From: Streptomyces lienomycini
Lineage (GTDB): Bacteria; Actinomycetota; Actinomycetes; Streptomycetales; Streptomycetaceae
Assembly: GCF_027947595.1 (NCBI RefSeq)
Contig: NZ_CP116257.1
Span: 3,658,001-3,722,000 of the forward strand
Direction of reading: 5' to 3'
DNA length: 64,000 nt
Below are positions 1-10,300 of the stretch, in pieces. Below the pieces are notes generated by a model that did no database searches, was not told where the DNA came from, and saw nothing but the letters and a program-made list of their open reading frames with translations. Position 1 is the stretch's first letter, and every line of letters starts with the position of its first letter. Made by a program: the position numbers and the translations under genes.

Positions 1-16
1 CCGGGAAGGGGACCGA

Positions 17-880
17 GTGACCGCCGCCCGCTCGCCCGACGGCCCGCCCGAAGCGCCGGAGCCGCGGTGTCCCTACGGAGGGGGCACCGGCACACCGCCC
101 CCGACGGCGTACGCCGGGTACGCGGAGATGGACGCCCTCCTCGCGCTCCAGCACCCCCGGACCTCAGCGGCCACCGAACCGGGTTTCATCATTATGAGCC
201 AGGTCATGGAGTTGCTCTTCGAACTCCTCCGTACCGAATTCACCGCGGCTCGGAACCGACTGTCCGAGGATGCCGTGGACGAGGCGCTGTGGACTTTGCG
301 CCGGGCCGTCCGGGTGCAGCAGGTCGCGCTCTCGTCGTGGGACTTCTTCAGTGCCATGACTCCGATGGAATTCGCCGAGTTCCGTGACTCCCTGGGCGCG
401 GCGTCCGGTTTTCAGTCTGCTTCCTACCGCCGCCTCGAATTCCTCCTCGGCAACAAGAACCCGCAGATGGTCCAACCGCACCTCAACGCGTCGAGCCACG
501 AGGTGGTGGTGCGGCAGTTGCACGAGCCGAGTCTGTACGACGCCGTGCTGCTCCTGCTGCGGCGGCGCGGTCTGCCCGTGGCGGACACCGTCCTCTCACG
601 CCCCGTGGATGCCTCGTACGAGCCCGACGCCAGTGTGGAGCAGGCCTGGCGCGAGGTGTACGAGAAGAGAGCCGCGCACCACTCGCTGTTCCTGCTGGGC
701 GAGGCGCTGACCGACGTGGCCGAGTCCTTCGCGCGCTGGCGCTACACCCATCTGACGGTGGTCCAGCGTGTGCTCGGCGGCAAGCCCGGCACGGGCGGCA
801 CCGACGGGGTGGCATGGCTGGAGCGCATCAGCGGCCACCGGTTCTTCCCGGAGTTGTGGTCCGCGCGATCGTGCCTGTGA
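17..880 (+). CDS. kynA: Tryptophan 2,3-dioxygenase
   Basis: Heme enzyme that opens the indole ring of L-tryptophan to N-formylkynurenine, the first step towards 4-MHA. The 287-residue protein has the family signatures: FRDSLGAASGFQSASYRRLE and LLGNK near residues 123-147, the heme-ligand region RWRYTHLTVVQR near 238-249, then GGKPGTGG and RFFPELW close to the C-terminus. The GTG start at 17 is preceded by a purine-rich GGAAGGGG ribosome site at the window edge. The first 30 residues are Pro/Gly-rich and look disordered. A methyltransferase gene follows about 105 bases downstream on the same strand, so the two probably form a precursor operon. In an actinomycin cluster a dedicated copy lets antibiotic synthesis draw on tryptophan independently of primary metabolism. 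The family call is secure; the role follows from context. Confidence 0.93.
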   Translation: MTAARSPDGPPEAPEPRCPYGGGTGTPPPTAYAGYAEMDALLALQHPRTSAATEPGFIIMSQVMELLFELLRTEFTAARNRLSEDAVDEALWTLRRAVRVQQVALSSWDFFSAMTPMEFAEFRDSLGAASGFQSASYRRLEFLLGNKNPQMVQPHLNASSHEVVVRQLHEPSLYDAVLLLLRRRGLPVADTVLSRPVDASYEPDASVEQAWREVYEKRAAHHSLFLLGEALTDVAESFARWRYTHLTVVQRVLGGKPGTGGTDGVAWLERISGHRFFPELWSARSCL

Positions 881-985
881 GCAGGGGGCCGGTCCGCCCG
901 CCGGGTCGCCTCCGGGGTCGCCTGCGGATCTCTCCTCCCTTTCACCCCGTCCTCTTCGAAAACTCACCCCATGAGGGAGCGCATC

Positions 986-2026
986 ATGTCCAAGGCCGGC
1001 CCCGTCGACCATGACGCTCTGACCCGGATCCTCTTCGGCGCCTCCGCCTTCCGCCTGCTCCAAGCGGGCTGCGAGCTGGGCCTGTTCGCCCGGCTGCACG
1101 ACGAGGGGCCGCTGACCGCCCAGCAGGTCGCCGTCGGGACGAAGCTGCAGCCGAGGGCGGTGCAGACCCTCCTGCTGGGCACGACCTCGCTCGGTCTGAC
1201 CGTGCGCAGCAGGGGGCGCTACAGCAACGCCGAGCTGATCGGGGAGATGATCGGCGACGGCACCTGGAGCATCGTCGAGGACATCGTCCGGTTCGAGGAC
1301 CGCATCACCCTCCCGGCCTCCGCCGACCTGGTCGAGTCGCTGCGGCAGAACACGAACGTCGGACTGCGGAGCATCCCGGGGGAGGGCGACGACCTCTACC
1401 ACCGGCTCGCCGCGCAGCCCGAGTTGGAGGCCCTGTTCTACCAGTGCATGCGTTCGTGGTCACGCCTTTCCAACCCGGTCCTCGTGGACCGTGCCGAGCT
1501 GGCCGGGGTGTCCCGGGTGCTCGACGTCGGAGGCGGCGACGGAGTCAACGCGATAGCGCTGGCCGAGGTGAACCCGGGAACCTCCTTCACCGTCGTGGAC
1601 ATGCCCGGAGCCCTCGACATCGCCGGTCGCAGGATCACCGAGCGGGGCCTGGCCGACCGGATCTCCGTGAAGCCGGGCGACATCTTCGCCGACGACTTCC
1701 CGGACGGCCACGACTGCGTGCTGTTCGCCAACCAGTTGGTCATCTGGTCGCCCGAGGAGAACGCGGCGCTGCTGAAGAAGGCGTACGACTGCCTGCCCTC
1801 CGGGGGACAGGTGCTGATCTTCAACGCGTTCTCCGACGACAGCGGGGACGGACCGCTGTACGCCGCGCTGGACAACGTCTACTTCGCCACGTTGCCGGCG
1901 GCGAACAGCACGCTCTACCACTGGGGGCAGTACGAGGAGTGGCTGCGGGACGTCGGCTTCCAGCGTGTCGAACGGCTTCCCGGCAGGACGTGGACGCCGC
2001 ACGGTGTGCTGCGGGCGTGGAAGTAG
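986..2026 (+). CDS. SAM-dependent methyltransferase, probably for 4-MHA ring methylation
   Basis: Plant/actinobacterial O-methyltransferase-fold enzyme of about 346 residues. It has an N-terminal winged-helix dimerisation region (about 10-90) and a C-terminal Rossmann domain with the SAM loop LDVGGGDG near residue 178. An in-frame ATG exists at 971, but GAGGGAG at 973-979 sits at ribosome-site distance from the ATG at 986, so I chose 986. In actinomycin and related aryl-peptide clusters, homologues of this fold C-methylate 3-hydroxykynurenine or 3-hydroxyanthranilate at C4. The position after the Trp dioxygenase gene fits that job. It is the only free-standing methyltransferase in the window; the N-methylations are done by NRPS-embedded domains. 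The exact substrate (kynurenine or anthranilate level) cannot be read from sequence. Confidence 0.85.
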   Translation: MSKAGPVDHDALTRILFGASAFRLLQAGCELGLFARLHDEGPLTAQQVAVGTKLQPRAVQTLLLGTTSLGLTVRSRGRYSNAELIGEMIGDGTWSIVEDIVRFEDRITLPASADLVESLRQNTNVGLRSIPGEGDDLYHRLAAQPELEALFYQCMRSWSRLSNPVLVDRAELAGVSRVLDVGGGDGVNAIALAEVNPGTSFTVVDMPGALDIAGRRITERGLADRISVKPGDIFADDFPDGHDCVLFANQLVIWSPEENAALLKKAYDCLPSGGQVLIFNAFSDDSGDGPLYAALDNVYFATLPAANSTLYHWGQYEEWLRDVGFQRVERLPGRTWTPHGVLRAWK

Positions 2027-2043
2027 CCGCACCGCTGTCGGGC

Positions 2044-2069
2044 GGGGCGGGCGGTGAGCCGCCCACCCC
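2044..2069. terminator. Hairpin between convergent methyltransferase and LmbU-like genes
   Basis: GGGG-C-GGGCGG / CCGCCC-A-CCCC stem with a 4-base loop and one internal mismatch, 18 bases after the methyltransferase stop and 24 bases after the opposing regulator stop. There is no U-tract, as usual in Streptomyces. It could serve both strands. Confidence 0.6.
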
Positions 2070-2092
2070 TCGTCCCACGCGGTGCCCGGCCG

Positions 2093-2740
2093 CTAGGGCT
2101 GGCCGGGCAGCTTGGCCAACGCCGCCTCGTCGAGTGCGCGCAGGACCCACTGCTCGAACTTGTCGCCGGACAGTTCCGCGGCCTTGCGCCACCGCTGGAC
2201 GCGTTCGGCGGGGACGCTGAACTTCGGCAGGGAGTCCTTCGGCGGTTCCTCCTTGCCGCCGCGCTGGCGGTGCGAGCGTATGTTCCGGCGCAGTTCGTTG
2301 CGCGACCAGTTGAACTCGTCCGCCAGGTCCAGCCACTTGTCCTGCTCGCAGGGCGGCAGGGAGCTGACCTCGGCGTGGTGCTGGAAGCTCAGCGTCTCGC
2401 GCCTACGGCTCAGCTCGAACTTGCGGGCGACCCAGGCGTAGTTGCGCAGCGTCTGGTAGTCGAGTCCGCAGGCCTCGATCGCGCGCAGGTAGCGGTCGGT
2501 GAACTCCTCCTGGCCGTAGACCAGCCAGTCGCCGAGGCACCAGGACGAGGAGTCGACGATGCGTGAGATCTGCGACCCGGCGTGTTGCCATCGTTCGAAC
2601 GTGAGGGCGGCTGGGATACGGAGCCCGACTCGCGTCGTGAGGATGTCCTTCCCGTTCCGCCCCGTACCGGTCCCGTCCCTCCGAAGGGGCGCGCTGGTGC
2701 GTGAGCGGCCCAGCTGAGCGCGGTCCACGGAGTGTTGCAT
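2093..2740 (-). CDS. LmbU-family pathway regulator
   Basis: Probable DNA-binding activator of the cluster, about 215 residues. It matches the LmbU family described for lincomycin and also found in actinomycin clusters: GLRIP near the start of the domain, SSSWCLGDWLVYG, the segment LDYQTLRNYAWVARKFELSRRR, LSFQHHAEVSSL, and a C-terminal WSRNELRR segment resembling a helix-turn-helix. An upstream ATG exists at 2812, but GGAAGAGAGG lies just before the ATG at 2740, and the residues it would add are not family-like, so I use 2740. The gene is monocistronic and convergent with the methyltransferase. The 18-bp palindromes at 25045, 34140, 58503 and 60263 contain CGCCGGCG, which I recall as the LmbU-binding core in lincomycin producers, so this protein is the best candidate to bind them. 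Family call strong, target inference moderate. Confidence 0.88.
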   Translation of the reverse strand: MQHSVDRAQLGRSRTSAPLRRDGTGTGRNGKDILTTRVGLRIPAALTFERWQHAGSQISRIVDSSSWCLGDWLVYGQEEFTDRYLRAIEACGLDYQTLRNYAWVARKFELSRRRETLSFQHHAEVSSLPPCEQDKWLDLADEFNWSRNELRRNIRSHRQRGGKEEPPKDSLPKFSVPAERVQRWRKAAELSGDKFEQWVLRALDEAALAKLPGQP

Positions 2741-3245
2741 ACGAACCTCTCTTCCGGCGTTGTTCTTGCCTCTGGTGGTGCAGAAGCCGCGTGGTTGAGG
2801 TGATTCAGGCAAGGGCGTGGTCAGGGCGCCTGGGATGGGGCGGCGTACTGACCACGGCCGAACGTCGGAACGATCGGGCGCTGTAACCGCGCTCCGAAGC
2901 GGTCCGAGGTTCTTTCGGGGATGACAGCTGCATGCCGGGCGTGTGTAAGGGGATCGACGCCCGTCGCTGGGAAATGTGCGCCTAACGGTCGGCGGATCTC
3001 GGGTGAGTCAGGTCGCCTGCGGTGAAGTACGCCAAAGGAAACACCCCCGTCGAGCTATTGGCGAGACAACGATGGGAACCTGAGCCGGACACCCGAGTGT
3101 GGTGCCAACTGGCTAAGTCTTCCGCCCGTTACCAAATCGCTGCGTGCTTGATCCGAGCGTATCAACGGTATTCGATCAATTGCACGCGCGGTGGTGGATT
3201 GGCCGAAATCTGTTCCGTGCCCCGGAACCCGCCCGGGGCGGGGGA
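2741..3245. other. Non-coding, AT-richer leader/promoter region of the LmbU-like gene
   Basis: About 500 bases with no convincing gene. The part from about 3000 to 3190 is visibly less GC-rich than the surrounding cluster. It must hold the promoter of the minus-strand LmbU-like gene, whose start is at 2740. A short open frame at 3022-3288 has no ribosome site or recognisable product and runs into the hairpin at 3246. I see no tRNA, no CGCCGGCG palindrome and no TTAC-N3-GTAA site here. Confidence 0.5.
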
Positions 3246-3278
3246 GGCCGGGAGCGCCGGCGGGCGGCGCTCCCGGCC
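3246..3278 (-). terminator. Terminator of the siderophore-interacting protein gene
   Basis: Perfect 14-bp GC-rich stem (3246-3259 with 3265-3278) and 5-base loop, starting 13 bases after the minus-strand stop codon at 3292-3294. It separates the flavoreductase gene from the LmbU-like promoter region. Confidence 0.75.
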
Positions 3279-3291
3279 GGGAGCGTGAGGG

Positions 3292-4182
3292 TCAGGAAAC
3301 GCGGCCCTCGGCCTCGGCCTGGGCCTCGGCCAGCCGTTCCTGTGCCTCGGCGAGGTCCTCCGCGGTGGGGGCGTCGTCCTGGGTGAGTTTGAGACGCCAG
3401 TAGCCCGAGAAGTCGATCCTGCTCTTGGGCATGCCGCGGGCCACCAGCTGCCTCCTGAGGCGCCGCACGATGCCTGCCTCCCCGGCGATCCAGGCGAAGC
3501 CGCCGCCCTCGGGCAGATCCGCGGCCTGCACCGCGTCGGCCAGCGCGTCGCTGTGCCCCGGCTCGTCCGCGCCCCGGTGGAGCCACGTCGTGCTCAGCCG
3601 CCCCTCGGTGCGGAACGGCTGTTCGTCGGCGCCGTCGCGGACCTCGACGAAGGCGAGGGCCCGCTTGCCCGGCGGCAGGGCCTCGATGATCGTCGCCATG
3701 CCGGGGACGGCGGCGTCGTCCCCGGCCAGCAGCACCCAGTCCGCCTCCTCGACGGACGCGGACAAGGGCTTGGGCCGCGCGAAGTAGTCGGTCGGCCCGA
3801 AGACCGCCAGGCAGTCGCCCTTCTCGGCGTTCATCGCCCAGCGGGTGGCGGGACCGGCGTGCCGGTGCAGCACGAAGTCGAAGCTGACGGAGTCGGAGGC
3901 CGGGTCGTGGGCGCGGATGGTGTAGCTGCGCATCCACGGGCGCTCGTCCTCGGGCAGGGCGCTGTACGCCTGGTACCAGGCCGTCAGATCGGTCGACCCG
4001 TCGGCTTCCGGCAGCAGCGGACGTGACTGTCCGGGGCGCGGGAAGTAGAGCTTGACCTGCTGATCGGCTTCCTTGAGGGAAAAGCCGCGCAGGTCGTCGC
4101 CGGTGAGAGTGATACGTGTCATGTGAGGGGTGAGCTGCTGTGTGTGGCTGACACGCAGGAACCAGATCGGCAAGCTGTTCAT
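3292..4182 (-). CDS. Siderophore-interacting (FAD-binding) protein
   Basis: Flavin-dependent ferric-siderophore reductase-type protein (ViuB/SIP family) of about 296 residues. The N-terminal FAD-binding beta-barrel contains RSYTIR near residue 110 and HRHAGPATRWA near 129-139. The C-terminal SIP domain contains WVLLAGDDAAVPGM, FAWIAGEAG, and SRIDFSGYWRLK near the end. The tail is Glu/Ala-rich and probably helical. An in-frame start at 4236 exists, but AAGGAT directly before the ATG at 4182 and homology starting at NSLPIWF favour 4182. A TTAC-N3-ATAA site about 100 bases upstream resembles the site before the ABC exporter, so the gene may share the TetR regulator's control. It lies beyond the acmC stop with its own promoter gap. 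A redox role for the P450s or for iron supply is possible but not shown. Confidence 0.85.
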   Translation of the reverse strand: MNSLPIWFLRVSHTQQLTPHMTRITLTGDDLRGFSLKEADQQVKLYFPRPGQSRPLLPEADGSTDLTAWYQAYSALPEDERPWMRSYTIRAHDPASDSVSFDFVLHRHAGPATRWAMNAEKGDCLAVFGPTDYFARPKPLSASVEEADWVLLAGDDAAVPGMATIIEALPPGKRALAFVEVRDGADEQPFRTEGRLSTTWLHRGADEPGHSDALADAVQAADLPEGGGFAWIAGEAGIVRRLRRQLVARGMPKSRIDFSGYWRLKLTQDDAPTAEDLAEAQERLAEAQAEAEGRVS

Positions 4183-4280
4183 GTAATCCTTCGCGCGATC
4201 GGGGCGGGAGGGGGAACGGCGTTGCTTCGCGAGCATACCGCCAGGCCGACCGTGTGCCGGAGCCTATCGAGAACAATACT

Positions 4281-4291
4281 TTACGCCATAA
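4281..4291. promoter_or_regulatory. Candidate TetR operator upstream of the flavoreductase
   Basis: TTACGCCATAA, a near-palindrome in the 133-base gap between the acmC stop and the SIP start. With its flanks (TTTACGCC, AGGAGA) it matches the site upstream of the ABC exporter (TTTACGCTGTAATGAGA) at most positions. It is the only other such pair I found in the gaps I read. Confidence 0.45.
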
Positions 4292-4315
4292 GGAGACGAT
4301 ACGGGGCGACGCCGA

Positions 4316-7300
4316 TCAGTGCCGATCGTCGTCGTGGGCCGCCAGCCTCTCAGCGATCAGCCCGCCGATCGCGGCCAGTGAGGCGTCCCGGTTCAGCAGG
4401 GTGCCGTGGTCTCCCGGCAGCGCGTGCCGCTCGATACGGCCCCGCACGAAGGCGGTCCAGGCCCGGTGGGTCACCTCCGGGTCCTGCTGGTCGGTGGCCG
4501 TCAGGAGGAGGAGGTCACCTGTGAGGGGCTCGGGGACGTAGTCGACCAGCAGATGCGTGTTGTTGGCCGAGATCTCCATGACGGCCCGCAACTGCTCCTT
4601 CTTCAGGGTGGCCAACGCACTGCCCCGTCGGCGCAGGATCTCCGTGGTCCGCTCGAAGGTCAGCCGCTCCCCGTCGTCGCCGAGGTCGGACGCCGCGTCG
4701 ACGAGGCCGACGAGATAGGAGAGGTGCTCGTGCCACTCCGCCTCGTCCAGCGGGGGCACGTCGTCGTGGGTGAGCCCCTTCCAGCCGGGGCACGCGTCGA
4801 TCACGGCGAGCACCCCCACCGCCTCTCCGCGGCGCCGCAGCTCGACGGCCACCGCGTAGGCGGCCAGCCCGCCGAACGACCAACCGAGGAGATGGTAGGG
4901 GCCGCTGGGCTGCACCCGCTGGATCTCGTCCGCGTAGTCGGCCGCCATCTCCTCCATGGTGTCCGGCCGGGGCTCCGGCGCCCCCAGGCCCCGGGCCTGG
5001 ATGCCGTACACCGGCCGGTCGGCCTCGAGATGCCTCAGCAGACCGGCGTACGACCAGCCGATGCCCCCGCCCGGGTGCACGCAGAACAGCGCCTCGCGCC
5101 CGCCGTTCGGGCGCAGCGGCAGCATCACGTCGAAACCGTCGCCCGCGTCACCGGACCGCAGGCGCCGGGTCATGCCCGCCGGGGTCGGCGTCTCGAACAG
5201 GGCGCGCAGGCCCAGTTCCACGCCGAACACCGCACGGATGCCGGCCTTGAGCCGTGCCGCCAGCAGGGAGTGCCCGCCCAACCGGAAGAAGTCGTCGTCG
5301 ACATGGACCTGGGGCAGTCCGAGCACGTCCGCGAACAGCTTGCACATCAGCTCCTCCTGCGGCAGCCGGGGAGCACGGGCGTCCACGTCCAGGTCGAGAT
5401 CGGGCGCGGGCAGCGCCGCCCGGTCCAGCTTGCCGTTGCCCGTCAACGGCAGTTCGCCGAGCGGCACCACGGCGCTCGGGACCATGTACTCGGGCAGGTG
5501 ACGGCGGGCGTGGTCGAGCACGCTGTCCGCCAGTGCGCCCGCCGCCCGCGCGGTCAGCGGAGCCCGCACCCAACGGGTGAGCGGTGCACCGGCGTCCGGC
5601 AGGGTCCGCGGCCGGTACAGGTCCACCACGGGATGCGGAGCGCCCCGCTCGGTGAAGACCACGTCCAGCCGGCCCGGGTCGGCCGACCAGGTCACGTGCG
5701 CCGTCAGACCGAACCGGTCGCCCCACTCGTACAGCGCCGCGATCGACGGTCCGTCCGCCGGCACGTCGGTGTCCTGCTCCCGGATCGCCGCTGCCACGGC
5801 GGCGTCCTCGGCGAGGCGTGCGTTGGGCACCCCGGTGACGCGCACGGGGCCCCCGGCCCCGCCCGGCGCACGCTCCAACTGGGAGGCGCCCGCCGCGTCG
5901 TCCCACGCGAGGACGGGCACGTCGTGCGCCGGGTCGACCGGTGTGCCGCCCTTCTTGAAGACCGTCACGTCGTAGCGGTACCGCGTCAGTTCGTTGTGGA
6001 ACGTGCCGCGCTTGACCACGACCCGGGCTCCCGCGACGCCGTCGACGTGTTCACCCAGCACCGTGAACAGCTCCGGCGCCACCAGCAGTTCCTTCTCCAG
6101 CACCAGGGCGCGCTCGACGGCCCGTCGCAGGCTGGCCCGGTCGTGCCGGTCGTGCACCTTGCGGGCCAGTGCCGCGGTGGTGAGCATGCGGTGCAGATGC
6201 GCGTTGCGCACGTCGCCGATGAACAGGGCGCCGCCCGGCGCCAGCAGCCGCAGCGACGTCTCGATCACCCGCATCAGATAGTCGGCGCTCGGGAAGTACT
6301 GCACGATCGAGTTGAGCACGACGGTGTCGAAGTACCCCTGCGGCAGATCCCCGGTGTCGTGTGCCGCCAGGTTCCGCAGCCGCACCTTCTCCCGCAGTTC
6401 CGCGTCGCCCGACACATGCCCGCGCAGCGTCTCCACCACGGCCGATGAGAAGTCCGTCGCCCAGTACTCCTGCGCTTCGCCGGCCAGCTGCGACAGCAGC
6501 AGTCCGGTGCCGGCGCCGATCTCCAGCACCCGGCGGGGCCGCAGCCCCCGGATGCGTGCGACCGTCTCCCGGCGCCACTCGCGCATCTCCTCCAGGGCGA
6601 TGGGCGTCGAGTCGTAGCTGCTGTTCCAGCCGGAGAAGTCCTCCCCGAAGGCAGCCGTCGGAGCGGCGTACAAAGACTCGTAGATCCCCTGCCACGCGTC
6701 GACCTCGGCGTGCTCGGCGCTCTCGTCACGGTGGACGGAGTCGGGGTCGGCGACCACGTAGGCCACCAGCCGCGGGTCCGTCGGCCGGTCCTCCCGGACC
6801 AGCACCGCCGTCCGCCCGACAGCGGGGTGGCGCAGCAGGACGCTCTCCACCTCGCCCGGTTCGATGCGGAAGCCGCGCAGCTTGACCTGGTCGTCGCCGC
6901 GCCCGACGTAGTCCAGTTCGCCGTCCGCGCTGCGGCGCACCAGGTCCCCGGTCCGGTACATGCGCGTCCCGGGTTCGCCCCACGGGTCGGCCACGAACCG
7001 CTGCGTCGTCGGCCCGGGCCGGTCCTGATAGCCCCGGGCGACGCCCGTACCGGCGATGTACAGCTCACCGACGACGCCGGGCGGCACCGGGCGCAGCCCG
7101 GAATCGAGCACGTACAGCCTGGTGTTGGCCATCGGCCGTCCGATCGGCACGGATGCGGCGTCCTCGGACAGGGCGGCGACCGGCCGGCTGGCGGCGAAGG
7201 TCGTCGTCTCCGTGGGCCCGTACCCGTTGACGACGACCAGACCGGGGCAGGCCGTCAGAACACGCCGCACCGCCTGCGGCGAGACCGCCTCCCCGCCCGT

Positions 7301-10300
7301 CCAGACCTGCCGTACTCCGTCCAGCACCTCCGGCATGCTCTCCGCGACCAGGGAGAACAGCGAACTGGTCAGCCACAGGCCGGTGACCCGCTGCCGGACG
7401 ACGGTGTCGGCGAGGGCGTGCAGGTCGAGATCGCCGCCCGGGCCCAGCACGACGGTGCCACCGGTCAGCAGCGGCACCCACAGTTCGTACGTCGACGCGT
7501 CGAACGCCGGCGAGGAGTGCAGCAGCACCCGCTGCTGGGCCTCCGTGCGCCAGCGTGGATCGGCCGCCAGCTCGGCCACGTTCCGGTGCGTGACGCCGAT
7601 GCCCTTGGGGCGTCCCGTGGAACCGGAGGTGTACATGATGTACGCCAGGTCGTCCGGGCACACCCCGGCCCCGAGCCCGGCCACCGCGCCGTCGCCGTCC
7701 TCGTCCGGCTCCATGTCCTGCGGACCGGCGGCGCGCACCTCGCCGAGACCGGCTCCGACGAGCAGGACGGAGGTGCCCTCGGGCAGCGACCGGGGGTCCG
7801 GGGCCCGGTCGGCGATCAGCACCCGGGCCCCCGTCTCGGCCATCACCGTCCGCGTCCGCGCCGCAGGGTACCTGGGATCGAGCGGCACGTACGCGGCCCC
7901 CGACTCGAGCACGCCGAGGACCGCGGCGACCAGACCGGGGGAGTGGGGCATGAGCAGCGCGACCGTGCTCGCCCGGCGCACACCTCGGCGGCCCAGCGCG
8001 GCCGCGACGCCGTCGGCGGCGTCGGACAGCGCTCGGTAGGTGTGCTCCCGGTCCCCGTGCACCAGCGCCGGTGCGTCGGGATGTGCGGCGACCCGGGCGG
8101 CGAACAGCTCCGGCAGGCTCCTGTCCACCGGAGGCTGGGCGGTGTCGTTGTGCTGCTCCAGCAGCAGGCCCTCGGCGGGGCTGAGGAGATCGGCCGCGTC
8201 CGCCGGGCGGTGCGGCGCCGCCACGAGGACCGACAGCAGCCGCGTCCAGCGCTCGAAGAGAGCGGTCACCGTCGAGGCGTCGTACAGGTCGCCCGAGTAC
8301 TCGACGACACCGGTGATGCCCTCCGCACGGCCCGTGTCGCCGAGCCGCTCCGAGAGGCTGAAGAACAGGTCGAACTTCGACGTCCCCGTACGCCCCGGAG
8401 CGATGTCCACGCGCAGTCCGGGCAGCTGGAACGAACCGGCCGGCGCGTTCTGCAGGGCGAGCATCGTCTGGAACAGCGGGTGCCGGCCCAGCGACCGCGG
8501 CGGGTTCAGCTTCTCCACCAGGTACTCGAACGGCACGTCCTGATGGGCGTACGCGCTCAGTGCCGTGTCGCGCACCCGGGCGATCAGCTCCTGGAAGCTG
8601 GGGCGGCCCGAGGTGTCGGTGCGCAGCACCAGCGTGTTGACGAAGAAGCCCACCAGGTCGTCGAGTTCCTGGTCGGTGCGGCCGGCGATGGGGCTGCCGA
8701 TCGGGATGTCCGTGCTGCCGCTCAGGCGGGCGAGCAGCGCGGCCAGGCCCGCTTGGAGCACCATGAACACGGTGGCCCCCGCCTCCCGGGCCAGGTCCGT
8801 GATCCGCTGGTGCAGTTCCGCGTCGATCGAGACCGGCACGTAGTCGCCGCGGTAGGAGGCCACGTCGGGCCGCGGACGGTCGGTGGGCAGCCGCAGTTCG
8901 TCCGGCAGGGCCCTCAACCGACGGACCCAGTAGTCCAGTTGTGTGGCGAAGACGCTGTTCCTGTCTCCCCGGTCGCCCAGCAGGTCGTTCTGCCACAGCG
9001 TGTAGTCGATGTACTGGGCCGGCAACGGCGCCCAGGTCGGTGCCTCGCCGCGGCACCGCACCTCGTACGCGCGGGCCAGGTCGCGGGCCAGCGGATTGAG
9101 CGACCAGCCGTCCCCGGCGATGTGGTGCACGACGACCAGCAGCACGTGCTCCTCGGCCGACAGCGCGAACAGGTGCACCCGCAGCGGTGGTTCGCCGGAC
9201 AGGTCGAACCCGCGCCGGGCCGCGGCGTCCAGCCGTGCGGACAGACCGCGGTGGTCGGTGTCGACCACCTCCACCACCGGTGTCGCCTCCGCGGCATCCA
9301 GCACCCGCTGTTCCGGCACGCCGTCGCTCTCCGGGAACACCGTGCGCAGGCTCTCGTGCCGCCCCGTGACGTCCGCGAGGGCCGCCCGCAGCGCGACCCG
9401 GTCCAGCGCACCGGTCAGGCGCAGCGCGAGCGGGATGTTGTACGTCGCGCTGGGGCCCTCCATCTTGTGGATGAACCACAGCCTGCGCTGGGCGAAGGAC
9501 AGCGGCACCCGCTCCGGCCGAGGCCGGCGTTCGAGCCGCAACCGGCTCGGCGCCGCGGTGTCGAGGTGTACCGCGACCGCCGCGGGTGTCGGGTTCTCGA
9601 ACAGCGTCCGCAGGGCCAGCTCCACCCCGAAGGTGGCCCGCACCGAGGCGCTCAGCCGGGTGGCCAGCAGCGAATGCCCGCCCAGCGAGAAGAAGTTGTC
9701 GTCGGCGCCGACCCGGGGGACCCCCAGCACCTGCGCGAACAGATCGCACACGATCTGCTCCTGCGGCGTGCGCGGGTCCCGGCCGGTGCCGCCCGTGTCC
9801 GGCATCGGCGCCGGCAGCGCGGCGCGGTTCAGCTTGCCGTTGGCGGTCAGCGGCAACGCGCTGACCGGTACGAACGCGTTGGGCACCATGTAGTCCGGCA
9901 GGGTCTGCTCGGCGTGCCGGCGCAGTGCCGCGAGCAGCGTGCCGCTGGTGCGCGGAGCCATGGGGTCGCTGGTGAGGCCGGACAGCGAGGCACGCGGGCC
10001 GGGTGTCGCCACCGGCGGACAGGTACCGGTGAGCGGGGCGTCGGCACGGGCCAGGACGAAGTCCGCCAGCCGCGGGTCCGCCGACCACGTCGCCGCCGTG
10101 CGGTAGCCCAGCTCCGCCCCCAGCTCGTGCAGGTCCGCGAGAGCCACGCCCGGCGCCGGCGCCACCGGCTGCTCGCCGGTGCGGAGCGCCTCGATCAGGG
10201 CCAGCTCGCTCGCCACCCGGTCGTTCGGCACCCCGCTCAGCCGCAGCAGCTCGGGCCGGCCGTCGGTGAGCCGGGCGCGCACGGCCGCCAGGTCGCCGAG

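Noticed and set aside
3022..3288. 88-codon frame in the LmbU-like leader region
   Set aside because: No homology, no ribosome site, and it runs through the terminator hairpin at 3246.
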